Shown one piece after another: positions 47,421 through 60,678 of a DNA stretch of 64,000 nt (its first letter is position 1; the number at the start of each line of letters is the position of its first letter). The notes below the pieces were generated by a model. That model was not told where the DNA came from and searched no databases. It was given only the letters and a program-made list of their open reading frames with translations. This DNA comes from Aristolochia californica (Eukaryota; Streptophyta; Magnoliopsida; Piperales; Aristolochiaceae): assembly GCA_029961685.1 (NCBI GenBank), contig JARWKL010000004.1, positions 26,107,610 to 26,171,609 of the forward strand, in the 5' to 3' direction. The position numbers were made by a program, and so were the translations under genes.

Positions 47421-47875
47421 TTCACACGAGAGAGGAGAAAAAAAAAGAAACTTGCTTGATATTTTCGAGTTACAATCACCCCTATTTATAGTTGAGGAGG
47501 TGATAGAGTCCATGTACAACTAACCTTAGGACTCCTAATTACATTCCAACTAGAACTCTCTAAGATAAGCCTATTATTATAAGATTACATTATTTATTAA
47601 AAAGACTAACTCCTTATTTAAACACGTGAATCAAGTTAGAGAGCCAGCTCTTGGTCTTATCTTGTGAATCCCATATGATCTTCCAGCTCATGAAGATAGA
47701 GGTACCAACACGTGGTATCTTTGTGAGTCCCACTTCTAATCTTATATTCTATTTCAGCACATGTTCCTTATCTCTTAGCTTGAGCCAATTTGTATGAAGG
47801 ATCTTGTTGACATCTCTCGAGCTCGTGGTGGGTCCCACCTGCTTGTGTGCCCATGGTCAGTCACACATTATAACA
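47273..47875 (-). repeat. Copia-2 5' LTR
   Basis: 603 bp reading TGTTATAATGTGTGACTG to CTAAATTCAACA on the minus strand. It includes ACTATAAATAGGGG (minus strand, around 47480), a TATA-like element, followed by a (CT)n tract at 47386-47417. It matches the TRIM-interrupted LTR at 24212-25143. Confidence 0.9.
47386..47417 (+). repeat. (GA)n microsatellite
   Basis: About 16 GA dinucleotides within the transcribed part of the copia-2 LTR. The LTR at 24212 has only a short CTCTCTC there. Confidence 0.9.
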
Positions 47876-50699
47876 ATTTGTTTTCGCAAAAATTGCCTTA
47901 CCTCAAAATTTTCCTAGAAAGAATTTTCAGTAAGAAATGTGTTTCTAGGAAATATGAAGCATTAATAGTCACTAGAGATGTAATTTTATTAGAAATAATT
48001 TTCCAATATTTCTTGAAAAAAATGTACTAATAAGGCCTTGTAGTTGTTAAAAGTAATTTTTTTCATAAAAAAATGCTTTACATCAAAATTTTCCTGGTAA
48101 GAATTTTCAACTGGAATAGTGTTTCAAGGAAACATGAGGCACTAATGGACCCTGGAAACGTAGTTTTACTATAAATATATTTTCAAAGTTTCTGAAAAAA
48201 GGTATTACCAAGGCCTTAATAATGTAAAAAGTTATTTGTTTCAGAAAAGATTTCCTTTCACCAAAATTTTCTATGTAGAAATGTTCAACAATAAAAGTGA
48301 TTCGTAGAAACATGAGGTATTAATGGTCCCCTGAAATGTATTTTTACTAGAAATAATTTTTTAGGTTTCCTGAAAAGAGGCATTAACAAGGCTGTATAGT
48401 AGTAAAATATGATTTTTTTCAGCAAAAAAATGCCTTGTTACAAAATTTTCCTCGTAAGAATTTTCAGCTTGAAAAGTGTTTCATGGAAATATGAGGCATG
48501 GACGGTCATTGGATTTTTATTTTTAGTAGAAATATTTTTCCAACGTTTCTTAAAAAAAAATACATTAACAAGGCCTTATATTTGTAGAAAACAATTTTTT
48601 CGACAAAAATTGCTATTCCAAAAAAAATTTTTGGTAAGAATTTTTAGGTAGAAAACTGTTTCCAGAAAACATGAGGCACTAATGGTCCTTAGAGACATAT
48701 TTCTACTATAAATACTTTTCCAATGTTTCCTCAAAAAACAATTCATAAAAAAAACCTTATGGTTATAGAAAGTAATTTGTTTTAGCAAAGTTTTCCAAGT
48801 AAGAATTTTCTGCTTGAAAAGTGTTTTCCAAGAAACATTAGGCACTAATGGTTCATGGAAACGTATTTTTACTATAAATACTTTGACAACGTTTCCTGAA
48901 AAAATGCATTAACAAGGTCATATAGTTGTAGAAAGTAATTTGTTCCAACAAAATTTTTCATGTAAGAATTTTCAACTTGAAAAGTGTTTCCAAGAAACAT
49001 GATATACTAATGATCCCTAGAGACACATTTTTACTAGAAATACATTTACAATGTTTCCAACAAAATTTACTAACAAGGCCATATAGTTTTAGAAACTAAT
49101 TTGTTTCATCAAAAATATCTTTCTCACAAAATTTCCATGGTTAGAATTTTCAAAACGAAAAAATATTTCTTGGAAACATGCGGCAGGAATGGTCCCAGGG
49201 TCGTATTTTCACTAAATATTTTTTTCCAACGTTCTTGAAAAAATGCACTAACAAGGCCTTATAGTTGTAGAAAGTAATTTGTTTCAGCAAAAATTATTTT
49301 ACCACAATAGTTTCCTGGTAAGAATTTTCAGCTAGAAATTTTTTTTTCCTGGAAACATGAGGCACTAATGGTCCCTCGAGACTTATTTTTACCAAAAGTA
49401 CTTTTCAAACATTTTCTTAAAAAAACATCACTAACAAGGCCTTGTGGTTGCAGAAAGTAATTTGTTTTCGCAAAATTTGTCTTACCTCAAAATTTTCCTG
49501 GTAACAATTTTCAACTAAAAAAGTGTTTCCTGGAAACATGAGGCGCTAATGGTTCCTGGAGATGTGTTTTTATTAGAAATAATTTTCAAATGTCTCTTGA
49601 ATAAAGGCACTAACAAAACCTTAGAGATGTAAAAAGTAAATTGTTTCAACAACAATTGCCTTACAAAAAAAAATTCCTACAAAGAATTTTCAGCTTGAAT
49701 TGTGTTTCCAGGAAACATGAGGTATTAATGGACCCTGGAGATGTATTTTTACTAGAAATACATTTCCAAAGTATCCTAAAAATGGTAGTAACAACGCCTT
49801 AATGATGTAAAAAGTTATTTGTTTCAGAAAAAAATGTTTTACACCAAAAATTTCTAGATAAGAATTTTCAACAAGAACAGTGATTCCTAGAAACATAAGG
49901 CACTAATGGTCCTTGGACATGTAATTTTATTAGAAATACTTTTCCAATATTTCCTAAAAAAGTCATTAACAAGGCCATATAGTAGTAAAATGTAATTTTT
50001 TTTACAAAAATTGCTTTATCACAAAATTTGCCTGGTAAGAATTTTCAACGTGAAAAGTGTTTCATGGAAATATGAGGCACTCACGGTCCAATTAAACATA
50101 TTTTTATTAGAAATAAATTTCTAACATTTCCTAAAAAATGCACTAACTAACCCTTATAGTTGCAAAAATTAATTTTTTTTAGAAAAAAATACTTTACCAA
50201 AAATGATTCATGGAAAGAATTTCTATTAGAAAAATATTTCAAGAAAACATCAGGCAATAATGGTCCTTGGAGATGTATTTTTACTAGAAATACTTTTCTG
50301 ACGTTTCTTGAAAAAAATAATTAACAAAACCTTACATTTATAGAAACTTATTTGTTTTAGCAAAGTTTTCATAAAAAGAATTTTCTGTCTACAAAGTGTT
50401 TTTTAGGAAACATGAGGCACTAATGGTCCCTGGAAACGTATTTTTACAAGAAATATTTTTTCATCTTTTCCTGAAAAAATACACTAACAATGTCATATAT
50501 TTGAAGAAAGTAATTTGTTTCGGCAAAAAATTAGTAGTAAGAATTTTCAACTTGAAATGTGTTTCCAGGAAACATGATGCACTAATGGTCCCTTGAGACT
50601 TATTTTTACTAGAAATACATTTCCAATGTGTCAAAAAAAATGCACTAACAAAGCCTTATAGTATTAGAAAGTAATTTGTTTCATAAAAATTATCCATAG
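47876..50699. repeat. Satellite B block 4
   Basis: About 16 monomers, same orientation. The TCCCAGGG-type monomer is at 49192; after removing copia-2 the distance from 40753 is about 1571 bp. A monomer type with AGTAGTAAAATGT is at about 48400 and 49980, also about 1.57 kb apart. Confidence 0.92.
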
Positions 50700-51143
50700 T
50701 GTTAAATTTATGGAAAAGAGAAAATACTTCATTGACTTCATTAACTTATTATAATCAGAGTACATGAACCTCTATTTATAATAGAGGAAGGTAGTAGAGT
50801 CCAATTACAATAAAACTAACTTTGTCCCAATTACTCCCAAACTCTAACATTTAAAGATAAGTCCTGACATAATTAAATAACTCAATATAGATAAAAGGCA
50901 AACATAACTCAGACTAGAACTCTTCTAGGACGTGACCATAAAATAAAGAAGCCTTTTGTGAGTCCTTATTGATCTTCCAACTTATGTGATAAGGATGCCA
51001 ACTTGTGCTAATCATGGTGGATCCTATTTCTTATGTTCTTGGGCCCATCCTGTGGGCCTTCTTTGGTCGTGTGGCCAATCTTATAATACTCTTAGATATG
51101 TTGGCCTTCCTTGATCATGTGGGCCTGGGCCTACCTTCCAACA
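50700..51143 (-). repeat. Family N copy 4, 3' LTR
   Basis: 444 bp. Minus strand TGTTGGAAGGTAGGCCC to ATAAATTTAACA. The plus-strand text CTCCCCTCAAG just right of it is the purine tract. Confidence 0.9.
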
Positions 51144-51529
51144 CTCCCCTCAAGTTGGGGGTGAGAGAGCAACATGAACTCCCAGCTTTCTGCAAATGAT
51201 GTATAGAATATTTTTGTATAAAATGGCACATCTTCCAATATACCTTCATCTTACAACTCTCCCCCTCATGCTGTTGCGTCCTTCCATGAGGCCCTGCTGA
51301 CATAAAATAAGTGAGATTAAAAACCACTCCTAGCAGGTAAGTCATTGCTCCATACTCCAGTCTTAATGTTGGATGTAGAGCACGCTCCATCTTCTATAGG
51401 TAGTGTGTCTATCGGCATTGCTCTGAAGTTTCTACCACTGTGTCCCTCCACAGGACAACAACTCTCAAGTGCTAGGAGTAATAAAAGCCATTACAAGGAG
51501 AGGGGAGGGGGGAGGAGGGTAGCGGGTTT

Positions 51530-51690
51530 ATTTATAATGGTGTCCCAATCCGGACACCTACTATCATGGTATACCAACAGTGATATTTTTTATAGTTAAA
51601 TTTATCATGGTTTCCAACCCGGGCACCGACTCTCATGGTGCACCAACCATGATATTTTTTAGAGTCAAATAAATTATGGTATGATAAAAG
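51530..51690 (-). repeat. About 70-bp repeat, two to three units, in family N copy 4
   Basis: Units with ACTCTCATGGT or CTACTATCATGGT followed by CCAAC and ATGATATTTTTTA recur twice fully and once in part. The same repeat is at 21651-21790 in copy 1. Confidence 0.75.
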
Positions 51691-53012
51691 GTACTGAGGA
51701 CACCTCTTCTCATCTAAAGAGATATAGACATAATAACAACAACTATAATGTAATACGACCATCTTCCAACACATATAACACTAACCAAAATAATAAACCT
51801 TGTAGAAGGACCCATGAAAAACTCATAATCTGATATAAATATTTTTTCTTAGATGCATAAGCTTCATCTTTTGTGATCCCCCTTTCATGAATATTTTGGT
51901 CACATAAACTTATCGATAACATATAGAATAAAATACCTCTTTCATGTACTTCTTCTACTTCTCCCCCTCAAGCTGGGAGGTAATGGCAATGATCCCATCT
52001 TAAACCAAATATTATAGATGCAAAAAAAATCTGAAATAACATAGATTTAGAAATAAGCCCTTAAACCGGGGAGAAGTGAGATATTTTCTTGATATAGCAA
52101 CTCAAATAATGACGCAAAACAAATGGCATAAATTCGGAATTTTCAATACAACAGAATACCAACATGACCTTTGATTCTTCCAATGAAAATATATATTTAA
52201 ATATAGATTATATTGACATGAAATTTATCTTTATGAAACTAGACTTAAATAAGTTTCATCCAAGTATAACTCACTTCATAAAATATAATTATTAAATGAT
52301 AAATAATCTGATAGTTTTCGATCTCTTTCATCTAGCCGAACTAAGAACTGTTTCCCATTGACTCTTTCAAGATCAATATCTCCTTATAAAAATTTAAGAT
52401 AGAGAATTGGTTAAAAAGGTAAAAAAATAGACTTACATGTATTTATTTTGATATATAATTATCCATATAAAGTCTCATTCTTGATAGCATAAAGTACCTC
52501 GGAAGTTGAAGCTTTCTGCTACTGCAAGAACCTTTTTTTCAATTTGACCTTTGCTGTTTCAAATATCAATTTCTCTTTGTAGATAACTCCGATTTAAAAT
52601 TGAATGAATATTTAAGATAATATACTTACAGATATTTCTTTTAGTATATATATCTCCAAATAAAGTTTCGTTATTGATAGCATAAAATACCTTTGAAATT
52701 GAAACTTTTTGCTGCAGCTCGACCTCTTTCGTAATTTGATCTACGATCATTAAAATATCAATTTCTCTTTGTAGATAACTCCGTTCGAAAAAAATAATTT
52801 TTCCTTAGAAAGTAGACTCAGATATATTTCCATCAATTTATAATTTTCAATATGAAAATCTCAGTATAGAAGTGAAAAAATCAAAGAAAACTATAGGTGT
52901 AGGGACTTAAAAAAAACCACAAACCTAGACTTAGGGTTTAGGGTTTAGAGAAATGGATCTCATTATCTTTCTGGGTTGACCAAGTCAACTTATAGAACCT
53001 GTTCTGATACTA

Positions 53013-53444
53013 TGTTGAATTTATGGAAAAGATAAAATACTTCATTGACTTCATTGACATATTATAATTAGAGTACATGAACATCTATTTATAATAGAGG
53101 AAGGTAGTAGAGTCCAATTACAATAAAACTATCTTGTCCCAATTACACCCAAACTCTAACACTTAAAGATAAGTCCTAGCATAATTAAATAACTCAATAT
53201 AGATAAAACACAAACATAAATCAAAACTAGAACTCTTCTAGGATGTGACCATAAGATAAAAATGTCTTTGTGAGTCCTTCTTGATCTTCCAACTTATATG
53301 ATAAACATGCCAGCATGTGGTAATCATGGTCTTATATGCTTGGGCTCATCTTGTGGGCCTTCCTTTGTTCTGTGGCCCATCTTATAATACTCATAGATAT
53401 GTTTTCTTTCATTGATCGTGTGGGCTTGGGCCTATCATCCAAAA
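53013..53444 (-). repeat. Family N copy 4, 5' LTR
   Basis: About 432 bp, ending (minus strand) at TGTTGAATTT complement next to the primer site. The outer TGTTGG end is degraded (plus strand ATCATCCAAAA). Confidence 0.85.
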
Positions 53445-54811
53445 AATACCACAAAATTTCCCTCGTAAGTATTTTCTACAAGAAAAATGTGGGACCCACC
53501 ATGGTTGCACGAGCTGGTGGGACCCACCATGAGGACGTGAGAAGCCAAGAGAAGTCATCACACAATTTGACATAATGGTTACTGGAGACTTATTTTCACA
53601 AGTAATACTTTTCCAACGCTTTCTGAAAATTTGCATTAACAAGGCTTTATAGTTGTTGAAAATAATTTGTTTCAGCAAAATTTCTTGGTATGAATTTTTG
53701 GATTGAAAAGTGTTTCTAGAAAACATGAGGCACTACTGGTCCCTCGAGAAATATTTTGACAAAAAAATTTCAACGTTTCCTGAAAAAATACACAAACCAG
53801 GCCTTATAATTGTAAAATGTAATTTCCTTCAAAAAAATTGTCTACCTCAAAATTTTCATGCTAAAAATTTTAATTTGGAAAAAAGTTTCTAGGAAACATG
53901 GGGTACTCATAGTCCCAGACATATTTTTACTAGAGATTCTTTTCCAACGTTTCCTGAAAAAAGGCACTAAAGAGACCTTATAGTTGTAAAATACAATTTG
54001 TTTCGACAAAATTTCCCTAGTAAGAATTTTTAGCTAGAAAAGTGTTTCCAGGAAACATGAGGCAATAATGGTTCCTAGAGATGTATTTTTACTAATAATA
54101 TTTTTCCAACGTTTCCTTAAAAATGCCCTAACAAGGACTTATAGTTGTAGAAAGTAATTTATTTCAGCAAAATTTTACTCGTAACAATTTTCACCTTCAA
54201 TAAAATTTCCAAGAAACATTAGGCACTAATGATCTCATAAGAGGTATTTTTAAAAGAAATATTTTTCCAACGTTTCCTGAAAAATGATACTAAAAGGCCT
54301 TATAATTTTACAAAGTAATTTGTTTATGCAAAAATTGTGTCACAAGAAATTTTTCCTAGTAAGAATTTTTTGCTACGAAAGTATTTCCAAGAAACATGAG
54401 GCACTAACGGTCCCTGGAGAAATTTTTACTAGAAATACTTTTCCAACGTTTCTTGATAAAAATGCACTAACAAGGACTTATAGTTGTTTCATAAAAAAAT
54501 GCCTGACACAAAATTTTCCTGGTATAAATTTTTTTCTACAAGAGTGATTGAGAGAAACAAGAGGTACTACTGGTCTCTGGTGACATATTTTTCCAACATT
54601 TCCTAAAAAAAAGGCACTAACAAGGCCTTATAGATGTAGAAATAATTTTGTTCAGCAAAAATTCCTATCCAAAAACTTTTCAAGGTAAGAATTTTCATCT
54701 AAAAAACCGTTTACTGGAAACATGAGGCAGTAATGGTCCCTGGAGACATAATTTTACTAGCAATACTTTTCCAACGTTTCCTAAAAAAACACTAATGTTG
54801 CCTTCTAGTTA
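53445..54811. repeat. Satellite B block 5
   Basis: About seven diverged monomers, with the AACAAGGCCTTATA and TTTCCAACGTTTCCTGAAAA landmarks still clear. It is broken by a short LTR fragment at 53488-53563. Confidence 0.88.
53488..53563 (+). mobile_element. Copia-2 LTR fragment inside satellite B
   Basis: TGTGGGACCCACCATGG and CACGAGCTGG match the beginning of the copia-2 LTR (24220 onward), followed by a second GGTGGGACCCACCATGAGG and AAGAGAAGTCATCACAC. About 76 bases, no LTR ends, no visible duplication. A captured fragment or the remains of a deleted copy. Confidence 0.55.
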
Positions 54812-55054
54812 TGTTGGAAGATAAGCTCGAGCCCACATGACTAAGGAAGGCCCACATATCTAAGATTATTATACGATGAACCACACGACCAAGGAAGGCC
54901 CACAAGATGGGCCCAAACCCATAAGAAGTAGGACCCACAATGATTACCATGAGCTGGCATCCTTATCACATCAGTTGGAAGATCAAGAAGGACTCGCACA
55001 AGTATCTTATCTTACGGTCACGTCAAAGAAGAGTTTTAGTTTGAGTTATGTTTG
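54812..55054 (+). repeat. Inverted partial LTR of family N copy 5
   Basis: About 243 bp of LTR in plus orientation, opposite to the rest of the element. Canonical TGTTGG start; it stops at GTTATGTTTG, about the middle of the family LTR. Confidence 0.85.
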
Positions 55055-56293
55055 ATAATAAGTTCCTCCGTCATGGTTTCCTAATTGTGATATAGGACAC
55101 GAAAGAGAACCCATAAAATAATGTCCCCAAAGAGACATAATAGCAGTAACTGTATATAACACGGCCATCTTCCAACACATATAACACAAACCAAATATCA
55201 TAGATGTAGCAATAAGTGATTCCAGCTTGAACCAAGTATCATAAGTGATCGCAACTTGAACCAAATATCATAGATGTAGCAATAAGCCAAAATAAGAGAG
55301 ATGTATAAATAAGCCCTCAAACCAGGGAGAAGTGATATATTTTTCTGATATATCAACTCAAATAGTGACGCAAAACAATTGGCTTAAATTAGGATTTTCA
55401 ATGTAACAGAATACCAGCATGACCTTTGATTCTTCCAATTCGAATATATCTTTCAATATAGATCAGATTGACATGAAATGTTTTCCTTCTAAAAGTAGAC
55501 TTAAATACATTTCATCCAATTATAACTTAGCTTCATAAAATATAATTTTCAGAAGATAAATAATCTGATATATTTCGGTCTCTATCATCTGGTCGAACTA
55601 AATACTGTTTCTCCAGTTTTTTCCAGAATGATCATTGACTCTTCAAAGATCAATATCTCCTTATAAAAAGATCATACTAAGGATTGGTTGAATAGGTAAG
55701 AAAATAAACTTACGTATATTTCTTTTGATATATAATTCTCCATATAAAGTCTCTTTCTTGATAGCATAAATTACCTCAGAATTTGAAGCTTTTTGTTGCC
55801 GGTCGAACCTCTTTTTCAATCTGACCTTTGCTGTTTCAAATATCAATTTATCTTTGTAGATAACTCAGATAAAAAAAATTGGTTGAATAGTTAAAAGAAT
55901 AGACTTACAGATATTTCTTTCGATATATATATTTCACCATATAAAGTCTGGTTCTTGATAGCAAAAAATACCTCGCAATATGAAGATTGTTGTTGTTGCT
56001 CGAACCTTTTTGCAATCTGAACTTCGCTCATTCAAATATTGACATCTTTCTGTACATAAATTCGATTGGAACAAATCATTTTTATTTGGAAAGTAGACTA
56101 AAATATATTTCTGTAAATATATAATTTTTAATATGAAAAACTCCGTATAGAGGTAAAAATCGTAAGGAAATCTACAGTATAGGGATTGAAAAAAATAACT
56201 ACTAACTAGACTTAGGGTTTAGGGTTTAGAGAAAAGGATCACATTACCTCTATAAGTTGACCAAGTCAACTCACAGAACCTGCTCTGATACCA

Positions 56294-56734
56294 CGTTGAA
56301 GTCATGGAAAAGTGAAATAATTCATTGACATCAATAACTTTTTGTATTCAGAGTACATGAACCTCTATTTATAATAGAGGAAGGTAGTAGAGTCCAATTA
56401 CAATAAAACTACCCTTGTCCCAATTACACCCAAACTCTAACACTTAAAGATAAGTCCTAACATAATTAATAACTCAATATAGATAAAAGACAAACATAAC
56501 TCAAAATAAAACTCTTCTTTGACGTGACCATAAGATAAGATACTTTTGTGAAACCTTCTTGATTTTCCTACTGATGTGATAAGGATGCCAGCTCATGGTA
56601 ACCATTGTGGGTCCTACTTCTTATGGGTTTGGGCCCATCTTGTGGATCTTCTTTGGTCAGGTGGCCTATCTTATAATACTCTTATATATGTGGGCCTTCC
56701 TTGGTCGTGTGGGCTTGGGCCCTATCTTCCAACA
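56294..56734 (-). repeat. Family N copy 5, 5' LTR
   Basis: 441 bp. Its primer site is good (minus strand TGGTATCAGAGC at 56281-56293, one base inserted nearby). The outer end reads CTTCCAACA on the plus strand. Confidence 0.88.
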
Positions 56735-59700
56735 CTAGGTAAGATTGTTTTGCTTGAAAAGTGTTTCTAGGAAACTTGAGGTAAGAATTTTTTCCTTGAA
56801 AAGTGTTACCTCAAAAAATGCACAAACAATGCCTTATAGTTGTATAAAGTATTGTGGTTTCACCAATAATTACATACCACAAAATTTTCAACTAGAAATG
56901 TGTTGCCAGAACACATGAGGCACTACTGGTCCATGGAGACATATTTTTACTAGAAATATTTTTCAAATGTTTTATGAAAAATAAAAGAAAAAAGCTATAT
57001 GGTTGGAGAAACTAAATTCCTTCACCAAAAAATGACTTACCACAATTTTCCTAGTAAGAATTTTCTACTAGAAAACGTTTCCTGGAAACATGCACTAGTG
57101 GTCCCTAGAGACGTGTTTTTACTAAAAGTATTTCTCCAATATTTACTACAAAAAAGGGCATTAACCAGGCCTTATAGTGGTAGAAAGTAATTTGTTTCAG
57201 AAAAATTGCTTCACCACAAAATTTTTCTGGTAAAAACTCTTAGCTAGAAATGTTTTTCCAACAAACATGAGGCACTTATGGTGTTAGGAGACATATTTTT
57301 ACTTGAAATAATTTTCCAATGTTTCTTGAAAAAATGCACTGACATGACCTTATAGTTGCAGGAAGTAATTTTTTTAAGCCAAAATTGGCTTACCAAAGAA
57401 TTTTCCACATAAGAATTTTTAGCAAGAAAAGTGTTTTCAAGAAAGATGATGTAGTTATGGTCCCTAGAGACATTTTCACAAGAAATATTGTGCAAATGTT
57501 TCCTGAAAAAAGGTACAACCATGGCTTTGTAGTTGTAGAAAGTAATTTGTTTCAAAAAAAATTGTGTTACCACAAAATTTTCCAGGTAAGAATTCTTTGC
57601 TAGAAACGTGTTTCCATAAAATATGCACTTATGGTCCTTGGAGACGTATTTTTAAAAGAATTATTTTTCCAACGTTTCATGAATAAGGGAACTAACAAGG
57701 CCATAAAGTTGTAGAAAGTAATTAGTTTCAGTAAAAATTGCTATACCTCAAAATTTTCTAGATAAGAATTTTCAACTAGAAAAGTGAAAATATTTTTCCA
57801 ATGTTCCTTCCAAACAAAAAAGGCACTAACAAGGCCATACAGTTATAGAAGGTCATTTGTTTCAGCAAAAATTGTCTTACCACAGAATTTTCCTTGTAAG
57901 CATTTTAGGCTAGAAAAGTGTTTCAAGGAAATATAAGGCACTAATGGTCCCTAGACACATATTTTTACTACAAATATTTTACCAACTTTTCTTGAAAAAA
58001 GGATCCAACAAAGCCTTAAAGTTGTAAAATGTAATTTATTTTAGTAAAAATTGCCTTACCACCTATTTTTCTAGGTCTGAATTTTCAACGTTTCCAAAAA
58101 CAAAATGCACTAACAAGGCCTTTAGTTGTTCAAAGTAATTTGATTCAGAAACATTTGCCTAATAAAAACTTTTCCAAGTAAGAATTTTTAGCTAGAAAAG
58201 TGTTTCTAGGAAACATGTGTCACTAATGGTCCCTACAGACGTATTTTTAGTAGAAATACTTTTCCAATGTTTCTTGAAAAAATACACTAACAAGGCCTTG
58301 TAGTTGTAGAAAGTAATTTGTTTCAACAAAATTTTACTGGTAAGAATTTTCAGCTTGAAAAGTGCTTCGTGTAAACATGATGCACTAATGATCCTTGGAC
58401 ACATATTTTTACTAGAAATATTTTTCCAACTTTTCTTGAAAAAATACATCAACAAGGCCTTATAGATGTAGAGAGTAATTTGTTTTAGCAAAAAATGTTT
58501 TACCTCAAAAAATTTCCTGGTAAAATGTTTTGCTAGAAAAGTATTTCCAAGAAACATGAGGCATTAATGGTCCCTGGAGACATATTATTACAAGAAATAA
58601 TTTTCCAACATTTCCTAAAAAAAGGCACTAATAAGGCCTTATAGGGTTAAAATGTAATTTTCTCCACAGAAAATTGCCATACCACAATATTTTCCTGGTC
58701 AAATTTTTCAATGTTTCCAAAAAAAATGCACTTACAAGGCCTTATAGTTGTTGAAAGTAATTTGATTCAAAAAAAAGTTGGCTTACCAAAAAAGTTACCT
58801 AGTAAGAATTTTTCGCTAGAAAAGTGTTTTCAGGAAACATGAGGCACTAATGGTCCCTACAGATGTATTTTTAAAAGAAATATTTTTCCAATGTTTCAAG
58901 AAAAAATACAATAACAAAGCCTCGTAGTTATAGAAAGTAATTTGTTTCAGTAAAATTTTTTGAGTAGAAAATTTTCAGCTTGAAAAGTGTTTGGAGGAAA
59001 ACAGGAGGCACCAATGGTCCATGGACACATATTTTGACTACAAATACTTTTCCAAGGTTTACTAAAAAAAGTACACGAACAAGGCCATAAAGTTGCAGAA
59101 AGTTATTTGTTTTAGTAAAAATTGTTTTAGCACAAAATTTTCCTTTTAATAATTTTCCGCTAGAAAAGTGTTTCCTGGAAACATAAGGCACTAATGGTCC
59201 TTGGAGATATTTTTTTTCTAGAAATACTTTTCCAACATTTCCTGAAAAAAAAAGCACTAAGAAGGCCTTATAGTTGTAAAATGTAATTTGATTTAGAAAA
59301 AACGCCTTGAGCAAAAACATTTCCAAGATAGAATTTTCAGCTAGAAACGTTTTTTCTTGCATACGTGTTTTTACTAGAAATACTTTTCCAACATTTCCTA
59401 AAAAATACATTAACAAGCCTTGTAGTTGTACAAAGTAATTAGTTTTAGTAAAATTTTCCTTGTTAGAATTTTTTGCTTGAAATTTTTTTCAAGGAAACAT
59501 GAGGCACTAAAGGTCCCTGGATAGGTATTTTTACTATAAATAATATGTTTCCTAAATAATGTACTAACAATGTCTTTTAGTAGTAGAAAGTAATTTTTTT
59601 TAGCAAAATTTTGTTGCAAAGAATTTTCCTACAAAATTGTCCCTAGAGACGTATTTTTAATTGAAATACTTTGCCAATGTTTCCTGAAAAAAAGGCACTA

Positions 59701-60678
59701 AAAAGGCCTAATAGTTGTAGAAAGTAATTTGTTTTAGCAAAAATTTTCTTACCACAAATTTTTCCTAGTAATTGTTTTCGACTACAAAAGTGTTTCCAAG
59801 AAACATGTGGCACTAATGGTCTGTGGAGACATATTATTACTAGAAGTACTTTTCTAATTTTTCCATAAAAAGGCACTAACATGGGGTTAAAGTTTTAGAA
59901 AGTAATTTATTTCAGCAAAAATTGACTTACCAAAACAAATTTTAGTAAGAATTTTTTGCTGGAACAGTGTTTCCAGGAAACAAGAGATAGTCCTTGGAGA
60001 TGTATTTTTACTAGAAATATTTTCTAACATTTCCTGAAAAAAATGCACTAACAAGGCGTTATAGTTGTAAAACATAATCTGTTTCAGCAAAAATTGTCTT
60101 ACCACAAAATTGTCATGTAAGAATTTTATGCTAGAAAAGTGTTTCCAACAAAGATGAGTCACTAATGGACCCTGGAGATGTATTTTTTCTAAATTTATGT
60201 TTTTCAATTTTTCCTTAAAAAAGGCTCTATCAAGCTCTTATAAATTTTGAAAGTAATTTGTTTTAATAAAAATTGCCTTACAACAAAATTTTCCTGGTAA
60301 GAATTTTTAGCTAGAAAAGTGTTTTCAGGAAACATGAGGTTCTAAATATCTCTGAAGACGTATTTTTACTCGAAATACATTTCCAATGTTTCCTTAAAAA
60401 ATGCACAAACAATGCCTTATATTTGTAGAAAGTACGGTGGTTTCACCAAAAATTGTCTTACCACAAATTTTTTTTAGTAAGAATTTTCAACTAGAAATGT
60501 TTTTCCAGGGCTCATCAGGAACTAATGGTCCCTAGAGACATACTTTTACTAGAAATAGATTTCTAACATTTCATGAAAAAATACCCGAAAAAGGCCTTAT
60601 AGTTAGAGAAAGTAATTTGTTGTAGCCAAAATTGATTTACCACAAAATTTACCTAGTAAGAATATGCTGCTAGAAAAG
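56735..60678. repeat. Satellite B block 6
   Basis: About 22 monomers. This block differs from blocks 1-4: I do not find the AAGGGTCATATTTT monomer, and shortened monomers reading TTTCAA(C/T)GTTTCC directly after the GGTAAGAA-type box occur near 58081 and 58697, with TTTGATTCA in the next segment. It may represent another subfamily or HOR. Confidence 0.88.

Larger units (their letters stand above)
41008..47875 (-). mobile_element. Copia-2, 3'-truncated, with a family-N insertion
   Basis: A minus-strand copia element: 5' LTR at 47273-47875, primer site, leader, gag, protease, integrase and part of RT, then a break. The C-terminal RT, RNase H, polypurine tract and 3' LTR are missing. A 2650-bp family-N element (43970-46619) splits gag. 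The left end is an inverted duplication of RT sequence (41008-41212). The satellite B monomer resumes almost in register: GGCCTTGTTGTTG on the left and ATTTGTTTTCGC on the right, about nine bases of the monomer missing. Same family as 22601-25143, judged from LTR and RT text. Confidence 0.9.
50700..53444 (-). mobile_element. Family N copy 4, complete length, minus strand
   Basis: About 2745 bp: 3' LTR at left (50700-51143), purine tract, a repeat of about 70 bp (51530-51680), internal modules and 5' LTR at right (53013-53444). It belongs to the same subfamily as copy 1, because it has the 70-bp repeat in place of the 58-bp one. The primer site (minus strand TAGTATCAGAAC, 53001-53012) has two changes. 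The flanks (CATAG on the left, AATAC on the right) are not a clear target duplication, so the ends may have been altered. No enzyme genes. Confidence 0.88.
54812..56734. mobile_element. Family N copy 5, rearranged with LTRs facing each other
   Basis: The left 243 bases (54812-55054) are plus-strand LTR from TGTTGGAAGATAAGC to GAGTTATGTTTG. From 55055 the text is internal region in minus orientation (starting at the complement of GGAGGAACTTATT), running to a minus-strand 5' LTR at 56294-56734. The minisatellite and 3' LTR expected at the left are replaced by the inverted LTR piece. Flanks AGTTA and CTAGG do not match. An inversion or a join between two copies explains this better than a normal insertion. 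Confidence 0.82.

Noticed and set aside
47222..47519. Serine/leucine-rich minus-strand frames
   Set aside because: They are translations of the (CT)n tract in the copia-2 LTR.
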